A stretch of DNA of 64,000 nucleotides from Isochrysis galbana (Eukaryota; Haptophyta; Isochrysidales; Isochrysidaceae): contig CM030936.1 in NCBI GenBank assembly GCA_018136815.1, forward strand, positions 6,189,505 to 6,253,504. Reading direction: 5' to 3'. Shown piece after piece: positions 51,368 to 61,720 of this stretch. The notes below the pieces were generated by a model. The model was not told the origin of the DNA, did not search any database, and worked only from the letters and a program-made list of their open reading frames with translations. Each line of letters begins with the position of its first letter. Position 1 is the first letter of the stretch. Both the position numbers and the translations under genes were made by a program.

Positions 51368-51858
51368 AAGGCGGCTTGCCTTCATTTGGTCTCCTTTCCC
51401 TCAGGGTTTCTTCCCCTCCCGTGGGGACTCTCACGCTACCATGAGTCCCCCCGCGAGCACCCCGAAGGAGAGGCCCAGGAGCACCACGTACGCGACGAGA
51501 ACGGTGTCGCCTTGGCTCGGCATGAGGGCGCGCCCCGAGAGGGCCTGGTAGACGCCCACGCCGAGCACGGCGTAGCCCGTCCCCTTGTGCGCGACCCGCC
51601 ACACGGCGCGGCGTGTGGTGCGGGCGGCGGGCGTGCCGCGCACGAGCGCGTTGAGCGGCTGCAGCAGGGCGAGGGCGAAGGCGACGATCCCGAGCGTGTG
51701 ATGGGGGTGCGAGAAGTGGCGCCCTCGGGGCACCCACGCGACGGAGAGCGCGACGCCGGCGGCGGCCACCGCAAGGCCGCTTCCCCGAGAGAGCGGGGGG
51801 GAGTGCGTTGTTGGGGTTTCCTCCCTTTTTTGGTGGGAGGGAGGGCCGATGGGGGGCG
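51368..51858 (-). CDS. Cytochrome b561-like domain fragment, intact-frame copy
   Basis: Partial transmembrane electron-transfer domain. The minus-strand frame 51895-51431 reads SGLAVAAAGVALSVAWVP, GRHFSHPHHTLGIVAFALAL, LQPLNALVRG, WRVAHKGTGYAVLGVGVYQA and VLVAYVVLLGLSFGVLAGG. HHTLG and HKGTGY supply the haem-type His residues, and QPLNA-R is the usual b561 loop. Only about three to four helices are present and no DOMON or N-terminal helix is attached, so this is a fragment or one exon of a gene. The copy at 27503-28001 carries a one-base deletion. The two share flanking non-coding sequence, showing a DNA-level duplication. Whether this copy is expressed is unknown. Confidence 0.6.
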
Positions 51859-52179
51859 CGAGGAAGGAGAAACACACCTGCACCACGCGATGCACACGGA
51901 GCCAGCGGCCGCCCCCGCGTCAAAAAACAAGCGACCCAGGGAACTCTTTGCTCTTCTACATCGGCGACCTCAAGTACGTATTCGTGGGCATCGAAGTGTT
52001 TGAATTTGAGGCCGTCGACGAGATCGTCGCATTCGTATCGCCTGTAGGAGCGAACGACTTTCCGTATCCCTACGCCATTGATAAATAAGACCGGTAGGCA
52101 TTACCTCATGCTCGAAAAGAAGCAGGGGATCGTGGCGCTATTTTAACTTCGGTCTTCATCAACTCACTTAAGGGTTTCG
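51859..52179. other. No recognised gene
   Basis: A plus-strand frame (about 51849-52088) reads GNSLLFYIGDLKYVFVGIEV, FEFEAVDEIVAFVSPVGAND, which looks protein-like but has no known domain or start context. It may be an exon or a mobile-element remnant. Confidence 0.3.
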
Positions 52180-52690
52180 AAAGATTCCCTCCTTATTCCT
52201 GTGCGTAACTGTCGCCCCCGTCGGATCGTCCGTCGCCCCGTCGCTCTCTTGTCGGCATTCTCTCTTCCTTGTTCGGTCTATCAGCAGGTTCCTGTGCGTT
52301 CCGTGATAAGGATACGTTAGTGTGGAGAGTGTTGACGTGAGTGCGGTGTCATCTCGTCGGTCCATCGGCCCCTAACCGTCTGTCGTCTGTCGTTCTTCGT
52401 TCGTCGCTCTCGTTCTCGTTCTCGTTCCCGTTCTCGTCCCTCGTTCTTAACACTACCTCAATACCAAACCTCCCCATTCCCTCAGCCCCAGCCTATCCGT
52501 CCCGATCCGCCCAGCCATGTCCGCTCCGTCGTCGCGCTCGCCCTCGCCCAAGCCCGTCCTCTCGCCTTTCTCTGCTGAGGAGGTGGTCCAGCCCGTCATT
52601 CCATCACTCCCGGCCACCTTCGCCGCGCCTTCCGCCGATCGTTTCCCTTCCGAATCGTCGCATATCGAGCCAGTGGTCAGGGGGGAACTC
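52180..52690 (+). repeat. CGCTCTCG-leader repeat family, copy 3
   Basis: AGATTCCCTCCTTATTCC through GTCGGCATTCTCTCTTCCTT, GATACGTTAGTGTGG, repeated GTTCTC and CGCTCTCG, TTCTTAACACTACCTC, then ATG of MSAPSSRSPSPKPVLSPFSA to a stop at about 52695. Collinear with 37595-38138. The T-tract motif follows at once. Confidence 0.55.
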
Positions 52691-52700
52691 CCATGAATAG

Positions 52701-52737
52701 TAGGTGTGTAGCCCAGAATCTTCAGATGTTTTTTTTT
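52701..52737 (-). repeat. Short dispersed T-tract motif, copy d
   Basis: AGGTGTGTAGCCCAGAATCT, then TCAGATG and eleven T. Best preserved of the four copies together with 36936-36974. Confidence 0.65.
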
Positions 52738-53614
52738 TCGAGTCCCTCCGCGTTCGTTCCCCATCGAGCCCCCCCGAGTCTCCAAGTCTATACCCCAAGT
52801 CAACGAGTCAATACGAGTCAAGCACGCGCCTGAGCCACCCCCAATCGCTGGCTTGCCACTTGCCACAACCCCCCTGAAGCCTCCTTTCGCACTTCCGCGC
52901 CCTCCGTGTGTCGTTCGCAATGCCCGTAGTCACTTCCAACATGGGTCCCGAGGAAAGCTCCATGATGAGCTCCCGCCGCAAGAACCGCGTTCCGCGCTAG
53001 CTGCCGGCGCGCCCTCGCAGGCGATCTCCAGCAAACAAAAGTGAGATCAGGCCCTTGCTCTGACAACGCCGCTCGCCCCTAAAAAACCCAAATCCCGAGC
53101 CCGTAATTAGAGCACACGAGGACGAGCCGCAAAAGGCAGGAGGAGGGAGTGAAGAAAGAAGCGGCAGGGCCGCGCGCGGTGAGAAGATTAAAAAGTTTTA
53201 TTTTGCATGCTCGTGCCAATGCCAATGTCACATACTACATCCACATACCACATCTATCATTCATTTTTCGCCAGACGTGGTGCCGATCGCAACGATTGCG
53301 CCAGTTTCTTGGCGGGTGACTCTATGGCTATGGTAATTCAAGGTAGGGCACCCCTCCATGGTTTGGTATGTTAGTATGGAAGTTAGCACCAATCACTCAA
53401 AAGGTGTGTGTGCAGTCGGCAACAGGCGGGTGTGGGTATGCGAGCATGGGCTGCAAGGTTGCTGGTCCGTAAGTAAGACTCAGACTACCCCCTCTGCCCC
53501 GGCACCTCGTCATCATCTCCTGATAAGTCTTGAGACATGCACATGTGGCGAGGTAGTGGTGAAGGTGGGTTCCATCATCAATACTACGCGTAGCGATTGC
53601 CGTTGCCGCGTCCA
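52738..53614. other. Intergenic, no gene seen
   Basis: Contains the 3' flank of the SET gene (minus strand). No domain recognised. Confidence 0.45.
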
Positions 53615-55731
53615 TCAATTCTCGTCGTCAGGCTCGGCGCCCTCACCAGCAAGTTGCGCCACGGAGGAGAGCGCGGATCGTAAGAGCTTGCGCTGGCCGT
53701 TTCGGTAGGCTGCAACAAAGTGCGGACGGCTGAAGGGCGTGGTTTCTGAAGGCCGGCGAGAGGGGCGTGCCTTGGAGTCACAATGGATGCGACCCCCTCC
53801 CTTGGGCTCCATCAAGTCGGCAAGCGCCCAGCCCAAGCCGCTTCATTTCGAGCCTGTCCCGTGCGTGACCGTGACTAAGTGGCAGTTGCGGGGCAGCTGC
53901 TCGAGCACTCACCCTGGTCAGCCGCCTCCGAGGCCAACAGGCCCTCAAGCCGCCGCCGAAGTGTGATGCTCAGCAGGTCGAGCTCGTCAAGTGTGAGCGT
54001 CGGCCCCGCATCGACATCGTCCATCCCGATGACTTGGAGCGCAAACAACAGTCCAGCAGGTAGTACGCCGACGCTATCCTCAGCATCACCTACCTCCTCT
54101 ATATCGTCTCCTACAGCGCCTGCTTCCCGCCCTCTCGCCCCATCGATGCCTCGGCCACTCACTGCCTCGCGCACCGCCTCTGACGCATGGGCATCAATTG
54201 CGGCCTAGGAAAGGCCAAAAGCATAGGGGTGAGCGTGGCACAGCCATGAGTTTGGGTTGCAGTTTGGCTTTCGATTTAAAAACTCCGGTGGCCATAACCG
54301 CCCATGAGAGCATCCTTGCACGATTGGCGGATGGGCTTTGAAGGGGTTGGATGTGAGCACACGCACCCCTTGAGGCGGCGACTTGAGCTCGAATGGCCCC
54401 ATGAGCAGTGTGCCATCCTCTTTGGTTACATAGGGCACATCGTACTCTTCGAGCAACTCGACGCGCGCAGCCATGAGCGCTGCGCCACTTGTGGTACTGT
54501 GCGCGCCGTTCTCACCATCCTCCTCGCCCTTCTCTCCGGCGCATGAAGCAACTGCCGGCGAGCACGCCACCCAAATTCCTTCCACAGTGTCCATCGGATT
54601 GTCCATGAGCGCAAAGCCGTAGGTGAAAAGCAGCTCAGCATTGCCCTTCGGTCCATAATTGTTGTAGAGCGGCTCGCCCGCAGCAACAGGCACACGACAT
54701 CGGAAGCGGACAGTCCCACCGCCTGCCTCCCATCCAATCGGATGCCCGCTTGCATGGTCCATCATGTCGAGTCCGGGCAATAAAGCCCCCAGCGTTCCAG
54801 CCAAACAGTTTGCCTCCCCGCTATTGTAACGAGGCTGCTCGGCCGGCTCAGCGCAGTGGGGGATGACCTGTCGAGCTGGCGGCCCAGCAGACGCGGTGCA
54901 CATAGGCTCGCCCGAGCCGCCCGACTCGGTCGCTTCACGGTCACCCGTGCCAGCTGCCACATCTGCACCCACTTTGGCGGCACTCGCAACGAGCATGTGC
55001 TGACCATCCGTGGCCGCGCCCGGCTTCGGAGCGGCGTTGCCCGACCACGCAAACGTGGCGGGCTGCGAACCGCCTAGCTCGACGCGCAGCGGTGCATCGA
55101 GCATGTCGGACGCGAGAATTTCGTGCGGTGTCTTTAAAACCGCCGCCTCCACGAGTGCGCGAGGGAAGCATCGGCTCATGTGCACTCCTCGCGCCCACAG
55201 TAGTGAGGGGTACGCACCGACTCCGTTGACGTCGAACGGTATACTGGGTGCGACATGAGGCGCGATGCGTGAATATTCTTCTGCCAGAAGCTTCCGCTGC
55301 GCCTCCACCTGTGCAGCGAGCGGCGTGCCCTCGAGCAGCCTCCTGTCCTCTGCGGGCCATGCGCACGGCTCCGGCGCCTCTTGTGGGCATGCCATGAGAT
55401 ACGCATAGAAATGAGCGGTATGATCGGTGGCCATCACGGCAAGGGCGAGCCAGAAGGCGAATGGCTCCGTCGCACCACGCGCCAGCGCGCTCAACGCCAC
55501 GGGATCGTGGTGCAGCACCGAGAGAGGGTCGAGAATTGCCAAAGTGGGCAGTCCTCCGATGCTTTGGCCGACAGAGAAGTCTGTGTGGGCGTAGAGGGCG
55601 GAACCGCCGCCCGGTGCCGTGCGGATCATCAAACCGCGCATCTCCGCCCCCTGCGCACGCAGCCAGCGCGTCAGCGCCGCGTGGCGGCTCGCAACGTCCG
55701 CCTCGCCGTCGCGGCGGCGCTTGCCGCCCAT
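53615..55731 (-). CDS. SET-domain protein lysine methyltransferase (Rubisco LSMT/SETD3-SETD6 type)
   Basis: AdoMet-dependent methyltransferase for non-histone lysines. Three exons, 55731-54367, 54204-53913 and 53709-53615, join in phase to 583 residues; donors GTGCGT and GTGAGT, acceptors CCTAG and TTGCAG. The split SET domain starts at RGLMIRTAPGGGSALYAHTD. It has a long insert with iSET-like PSLLWARGVHMSRCFP. It ends with LLPGLDMMDHASGHPIGW and the catalytic/AdoMet motif YNNYGPKGNAELLFTYGFAL then DNP. Exons 2-3 give LPAGLLFALQVIGMDD, TLDELDLLSITLRRRLEGLL and YRNGQRKLLRSALSSVAQLA, the C-terminal Rubisco-LSMT substrate-binding helical domain. The frame is open up to 56058; MGGKRRRDGE is chosen as the most compact start. 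A 70-residue Ala/Gly-rich loop inside SET is extra. Confidence 0.85.
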
Positions 55732-56688
55732 CGCGCCGAACGAGGCTATGTTTTCAAGGTAGCGCACGCACCGGTGCGGAGGGGTATGGGGGCGCGCCAC
55801 CGTCTGGCTCCCTGAGCCCTGCCTTGAGCTGGTGAGTGCTGGCGGGCTATAGGTGCGCTGTGCGGCTGGTGCAGGTTCCACCGGTTGCTTCTTCCCCGTC
55901 CGCACGCCCGCAGAGTCGACCATTGCCCCTCGACACCGAGTTGGAGTGGGGTTGCCGACGGGCACTCCTACTGAGCTGGCTGGGCTGCTCAAGAGGGTCT
56001 GGCGGCGAATGGGGCGGTGTGGGAAGGGGAAAACCGTGCGGCCTGTTCCCACACGCACATGAGGCGCCGGAGTCGCGCGGGGAGTGACCGCCCGCGCGCC
56101 TCATGGAGCATCCGTGTCACCCCCCTCCCCTTGACTCGACGTCCACCACGTAAACCCCCCCACGACTCTCATGTGCTACTGATTGAGTCTGGTGGCGTAA
56201 GGCAATACTGCCTCGAAGGGGACTACCCAGATCATGTACGGGGACGATGTGACGCGCACAAGCGTTGTTTGTGAGAGTGCTGGAGTCCCTTCTCACGATG
56301 CGTCCGGTCGATCGGTTTGCGTGACTGCTGCGTGTGAACCCCTTGGTCCGGCCCTTCGCTGTGCTTGAAGTTTGAGGGCTGTGTGGCTGAGGGCGTGCAT
56401 GAGGCTCAGATACAACAGTGACATGAACTTGGGGTCACCTGTGGGTGTTAACTTGAGCTTCTTTGCTCCAAGTGCATGTGTGAGCGACAAAGGGGCTAAC
56501 TAGTGTGCTGCTACGGAGCACCAACTTCTATGCCTCCAAAAAGTTGTGTCAAAGATGCACTTAACGCATGGCTTCCTCTTTGTTGCACCCCTTTATTTGT
56601 ATGTAAAAAGCATCTTCACTTGGTTCTAGCACGAAACCACACCCAAGCACAACCCTCGTGCCGCGTACAACACGTCGCACCGCACACC
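55732..56688. other. SET gene upstream region, no gene seen
   Basis: Could include a longer N-terminus of the SET protein (open frame to 56058). 56059-56688 holds no recognised feature. Confidence 0.45.
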
Positions 56689-57182
56689 TCAAGCCGTTGG
56701 CTCCTCGACGCAGCTCATCTCGGAACCGATGTCCTCTTCGTCTTCCGAATCCGTACCTTCTGAGACGGCGGAAGACGGCGTGGCGGACGATTCTGTATCA
56801 CTCTCTGACCTCTCACACTTGGGGTGCCGCTTGCCCCCATGGCACAGTGCTGAGCACTGCACACCTGCGGCGCGGCACGGACACGCAACCGTTGCGCATT
56901 TGGCTGAAGCTCCGCACGTGCACATCCGAGCGGCGCCCTTGTATGCGGCAGGACCTGACGGCTTGTACGCGCCGTCTGAAGTCGTTTTGGCTGCTGCTTG
57001 GCTGCGTCTCAACTTTACTGCCCTTCGTTCCGCTTGCCTGACCTTCTTGTGGACCATGTCCTCAGGCCTAAGTAGATGGAGTGCAGTTTCCTCTTCCTCT
57101 TCCTCTTCGAGGCCTTCAGTGATGCGTGATGCCTTAGCTTGGTTCAGAGGCCCAAGCAGCAGAGACCATTTTGTATTTTGCT
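56689..57182 (-). CDS. Cys-rich (CXC-like) protein, probably a last exon
   Basis: From an acceptor-like GATAG at about 57182, the minus strand reads QQNTKWSLLLGPLNQAKASR, an acidic run EEEEEEE, a basic helix RQAERRAVKLRRSQAAAK, then CTCGASAKCATVACPCRAAG and VQCSALCHGGKRHPKCE. It ends in an acidic tail (SDTESSATPSS, DSEDEEDIG) at 56689. The nine-Cys cluster with C-x-C and C-x3-C spacing resembles CXC/pre-SET-like zinc-binding clusters that also occur at the ends of some mobile-element polyproteins. Upstream exons were not found, and a cellular function cannot be assigned. Confidence 0.5.
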
Positions 57183-57787
57183 GCTATCATGTCTCATCCA
57201 AAGGGCTAAGGGCTAATAAAATAAGACTACTCCGACTTGGGCGCACCCCGGAAGTGTTGCACCACACACGGAAGGTGAGGGCAAACGTTGGTGAAGACTA
57301 GCTCTACTGACTTGTCCATGGGCCATGGGTCATGGGGAGAGCTAAGCATCTATGGGAGGTAGGAGGGAAAGAGGGAAGAGGGAAAGATGAATTGGTTTAG
57401 TTGGTGGGAAGCCCAGATTCTTCAACCTAAGCTATCCTTGAGGCACAAAGGCCAGAGTCCTACGTATGCATGGAAATCGTAGGACGCGGTCCTACAACGT
57501 AGGACGGAACCAGCTGACCGCACACAAACTTCAAAAGCTAGAAGCTAGGTACAATGACGTGTAGTAATGAGTCATCCGCTTCGAGAAACGAGAAACTCCA
57601 CAAAACGGGGCCTGCAAGCGGAAAGGTATAATCAGGTGCTTAGTTTTGTGCCTTGGCGTGTTGGGGTGTTGGAGTGTTGGTGTTGGAGCTTGGTGCATGG
57701 CTAGTGGCAGTAGCGGCCCTAATGCTCAGTTGTTTTATTTTTACGACGTAGAGAGTAGATGTACTTCCGGCGTGGTCCGCTCGGGCC
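57183..57787. other. Intergenic, no gene seen
   Basis: Includes a small hairpin GTAGGAC, GCG, GTCCTAC at about 57479-57495. No coding domain. Confidence 0.45.
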
Positions 57788-58610
57788 ATGTTCCAACAGA
57801 CAGTGCCACACCACAACACCGGCGGCTTCACCTCGCACCGCGTGCGGCTGCCCGACAAGGAGTATGGCCAGGCACTCGACTGCCTTGTCAAGGGCTGCTC
57901 CGACATGCTCCTCCTCTCGCCCGATGGCTTGAAGCTACTGCTTGGCAAGAGGAATGTCCAGCCGCAGCCAGACTGGTGGTTTGCTGGCGGCCGCATCTTC
58001 CCAGGAGAAACGCCGTCGCAATCGTGTCAGCGGCTGATACGGCGCGAGTTTGGCCTGGAGATCGACCCCGCGCGATTCCAAGTAGTGTGTTGCCAGTCGC
58101 TCGCATGGGGAATGAGAGAGCAGCCTCCTGCATCCAATGGCACAACTGATCTCCAAATTGTGCTTAGCCTTGTGCTCACACAATCAGAGGTGGAGAAGGT
58201 TGTGCTTGACCCCAAGGAATATGCAGACTCACAGGTACACGCGCTGTCGGCCGAACGGCTGCCCGCTATCTCGAACGGCTACCCGCCATCTCTTTCCCCT
58301 CTCCAGCAGTGCCCTCACCTCAATGATGCCCTTGCCTTGTTTGCAGTGGGTGGAGCCATCAGTGGTCCTAGACGGTTCGTATCACCCAGCGCTGAAGTTC
58401 GCAGTCGGGTCGTTGCTGGCTAAGAGGAAGATGGACGAGATGCGAGAGGCTGCTGCGTTGTCGCCCGACGACCATGTGAAGATCGCTAAGCTCGCCCTCG
58501 AATTTTCTAGTCTTGCGACTGCATGCGAGCCTCTGAATGGTCGGAGCAGCTATAGAGTAGTCGCCCCACATCTGAACTATGAGTGTGATGTCGTTGTCAG
58601 CACCACGTGA
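57788..58610 (+). CDS. Nudix-hydrolase-like protein with degenerate Nudix box
   Basis: Two exons, 57788-58234 and 58347-58610, donor GTACAC and acceptor TTTGCAG, phase 0, give 236 residues. SDMLLLSPDGLKLLLGKRNV and DWWFAGGRIFPGETP are the first Nudix strands. The box (about residues 68-92) keeps GGR-IFPGE, but the helix reads RLIRREFGLEI where the family needs RE-hydrophobic-x-EE-x-G. Two of the metal-binding acidic positions are changed (E to L and E to R), so classical pyrophosphatase activity is doubtful. Exon 2 (WVEPSVVLDGSYHPALKFAV) supplies the C-terminal helix. Without the splice, the frame runs to a different tail and stops at 58423. Confidence 0.75.
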
Positions 58611-59461
58611 GTGGTGAAGTGCACGGTGGTTCGATGAATGGTGCCCTTGAGTTGTGCATTCACGCATTTATACGCGCACCAAGGCGACCACGGCGAGCGG
58701 GTCACGGCCAAGCACAACCACGAGCCGACATCCAACATGGGAGTGGGGGCATAGCAGCCATGATTATGGGCGAGGGTTTGGTCACATCCAAATATCCAAA
58801 TCCAGAACCCAAATATTCCATGGACAATCCTTCGTCCAGGAGCTATCCAGACAATGGGCCCGCAAGACGTACGTCGGCACAGGCCACAAAGCACCAGGAT
58901 TATTTGTTGCTTGATATTGATATTGATATTTGACTTTGACTGTAGCGTGGACCAAGAAATGGAAATGGAAATGGGGCGGTCCAATACCGGGTGGGGCATC
59001 AAAAAACCCCAGCAATAACTTCTCAGCGATTGAGCAGTCGCAGCGATCATGACCGACGGGTACTACTTAACTCAGAGCTTAGAATGTGGAATTAGCTCAA
59101 CTCGGAGCGTAGACAATGTGAAATGTAGAATGAGAATGTGGTACAGTGTACAGTGGCTACAGTGTAGCCGGCTATTTCCTATACATACTACATAGATACA
59201 TTATTGTGATTGATTGTGCAATATGCGCCATATCCACAAGCTTGACGAGTCTCCATGAATGTGGTTGGTGTTAGGAAGAAAGTCATAAGGCGTTTTCCGC
59301 CATTCTTCCAGCCTTTTGTGGTCATGTTGATATTGATATATGATGAGTACTGAGTACCCATGCTGATGAGATGATATTGTCAGCACTAAATCTAAAGCGC
59401 ACCAACGAGTGCTTTGTGCAGCATCCTAGATTCTCGACCATTTGAACGCCATGCATCATGC
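58611..59461. other. Intergenic, no gene seen
   Basis: Has an AAATATCCA cluster at about 58785-58820 and TTGATATTGATATTGATATT at about 58911. No coding domain. Confidence 0.45.
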
Positions 59462-59938
59462 CTACACACCGCCTGCCCTCATCTCCGAAGCAGCGCCTTG
59501 TTCGCGTTTTCCCTTCACACGCTGAAGCCCCAAGAGGCTGCAGGCAAGTATCGCAAGGAGGATGCCTCCAATCAGCCAGATGCCTCCGCGCACTCCTTGA
59601 CCGTCATACGGACCCCAGTCGCAGGTCCACCAGATGCACGGGACAAAGTGGAGCCACATGCCCCCGAAGACGCCTATCAAGATAGCGGTTGTGATGAGGC
59701 AGCACATGTTGCTTGTCGTCGGGCAGCGCGCTGCGCGGTGGCGCAGGAGCGGCACACACAGGACCAGTAAGACGGCGGCAAGGAGCAGCCCATCGAAGAC
59801 GAGCGAGGCTGTGCGCGTGGCCGGCCACAGCTCAAAGTTCGCAGGCGGCCAGATCGTCCCCGATGCCGGCTCGTCCACCTCGTCCAATGCACGCATGCTT
59901 CCTGCAGCCGCTCGCCGGTTGCGGCGGGGAGGCGGCAC
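59462..59938 (-). CDS. Small multi-pass membrane protein of unknown function
   Basis: Single-exon frame of 158 residues. Hydrophobic helices: SLVFDGLLLAAVLLVLCVPL (about 45-66), MCCLITTAILIGVFGGMWLH (about 77-96) and GIWLIGGILLAILACSLLGL (about 119-138). A Cys/Trp-rich loop PCIWWTCDWGPYDGQG lies between the last two. Basic N- and C-termini suggest both are cytosolic or one faces out with three helices. No family recognised. Regular helix spacing and clean termini make it more likely real than the neighbouring frames. Confidence 0.55.
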   Translation of the reverse strand: MPPPRRNRRAAAGSMRALDEVDEPASGTIWPPANFELWPATRTASLVFDGLLLAAVLLVLCVPLLRHRAARCPTTSNMCCLITTAILIGVFGGMWLHFVPCIWWTCDWGPYDGQGVRGGIWLIGGILLAILACSLLGLQRVKGKREQGAASEMRAGGV

Positions 59939-60828
59939 CCTTGTCGCCTCCTCCCCTCGCTACGTCGACTACTTTAATCAAAAGGGCAAACTCAGAGAAT
60001 TCTCTTATGAACGGACGAACGGACGAACCGAGGGAGAAGCCGACGACGACAGCTTCCCAAGAAAGGAAGGTGGGTGGGGGTTGGGGGGGGGGGGGGGGGA
60101 CAATGACAAGAAGAACAATCGATATCTTTAGATCTAACCTAGACACTAGACACAGCTGTGATGCTGTGATATTATAGCCGGCTTTAGTTTAGCGACTGTG
60201 AACAGCGCCGGGGTAGCTAGGGGCGCATTTTGACCAGAGGAAAGAAAGAGGGAGGCCACCCTCTTTCGCCCTTCGCCCTCGCCGCTCACGCGCCCCGCCG
60301 CTCGCCCGCACCAACACACCCTTTCCCCGTCTCCCGTCTCTCATCAACCTCGAACCTCATGTCCACACCCCCACACCCGCCTCCATCCCAGCCCCCAGCC
60401 ACTGCCCCGACCGCGGTCGACGAAGCCGCCAAGTTCGTCACCGTCCCGCCGCTCGGGGCTTGGGCCGGGCCAGAGTTTCGTTCAATTCGTTTGAGACCCA
60501 CCCAAATTTTGTTTCGATATTTCGCTTCCCTTGACCCAAATTTTGCAGCTTATTTCGACTAAAATTCGACCTTACACCTTTAATTCGAGTGAAATATCGA
60601 CATTTTACATTTTACATTTTGCTCTTCGGCGTGCCAGGCGAGGCGTATTATTAAGTGCTAAGTGCACGAGGCATAGAAATGATAGAAATTTTCTAGAAAT
60701 GGCAGCATCACATTGTACATCACACAGCTCTACAAGTCAAACCTGAGAGCCCACATGACACATATGTGATCACAGCCCCACACATCTCACATCTCGTCGC
60801 AACCCGCACGATCGAGCTCAAATCAGCA
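59939..60828. other. No recognised gene
   Basis: Seventeen or so G at about 60078-60099. A Pro-rich frame at 60230-60562 includes MSTPPHPPPSQPPATAPTAV, resembling the short peptides of the CGCTCTCG-leader repeats but without their leader. Confidence 0.4.
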
Positions 60829-61322
60829 TCAACCCACGATCCTCTTGTTGTACCGACTCATCAAAGACACTTGCAGATGATCGGACAATGCACTAGCTTG
60901 CATCTCACCATACATGACACGAAGCAAAGAGAAAACACGTTCACACGAGGCAGAATTCGGAGTAATTACAGCAAAAGCTACACGCGCTGCCTCCGCCCAC
61001 GCCGGAAAAGACTCGCCGTTGTTGGCGCGCCACCAATCCAGCACTCCATCCGAAAAATCCTTGACATCCAAGACGTTGATCGCGGCATGCGCGGCCGCGC
61101 TCATGTAGGCAGGCAACTGCGCCTTTAGAGCATTCGGGTCGATACCCCCCTCATCATCAGGCATGCCTAGGGGGGTGAGGATGTGAGGATAGCCAAGTCA
61201 TCGACGGAATCCGGCGTGGCGTAACGTGAAGCGTACGTCGGATCGAATATTTGCACGGCCTTGAACATCTGGTACATCGACGTGCAATCAAACGAATCTT
61301 GACAGCTGCCTGTCATGCGCTC

Positions 61323-61330
61323 CTTCAAAT
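61323..61330. repeat. 8-bp target-site duplication, left
   Basis: CTTCAAAT, identical to 61713-61720. Confidence 0.8.
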
Positions 61331-61712
61331 CCCAGATGGGACAATAGGCTTCTAATAGGTTCTATTAAGAGGTCAAGAGGCCTACCAGACCTGTTACCTG
61401 TTAATAGGTAATAGGTAAAAAAAAACCTTTCAATATTTTCGCCTCGCGCGTGGCTATAGGCCTATACTATAGGTACCGCTATCGTAGCCACGCCCAAATC
61501 ATCTCAGATCCCTTCCTCTCCCTAGTAACTTAGCTCAGAAGTCAGAAGCCAATCATATTCATAATGTACATCACATACTGATACATCTATAATATTAGTA
61601 AAATGAGTTTTATTTTGACCTGTTACGGACCTGTTGCGACCTGTTAAGAGGTCCTCTTAATAGGAAGAGGCCCCCGAAACCTGTTGACCTTGTACCTGTT
61701 GTCCCATCCGGG
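61331..61712. mobile_element. hAT-type MITE (non-autonomous)
   Basis: 382 bp. Terminal inverted repeats CCCAGATGGGACAA (left) and TTGTCCCATCCGGG (right, reverse complement CCCGGATGGGACAA) match at 13 of 14 positions. It is flanked by the 8-bp direct repeat CTTCAAAT. Eight-base duplications and short TIRs are standard for hAT transposition. Inside are subterminal AGACCTGTTACCTGTTAATA and GACCTGTTAAGAGGTC-type repeats and a segment (AATATTTTCGCCTCGC...) also found at about 19.75 kb. It encodes nothing. Confidence 0.85.
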
Positions 61713-61720
61713 CTTCAAAT
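61713..61720. repeat. 8-bp target-site duplication, right
   Basis: CTTCAAAT. Removing 61331-61720 restores the hAT frame ...VYL-KERM.... Confidence 0.8.

Noticed and set aside
55732-56058. Longer N-terminus of the SET protein
   Set aside because: The frame is open, but the added sequence is Pro/Thr/Arg-rich without domain features; MGGKRRRDGE is a sufficient start.
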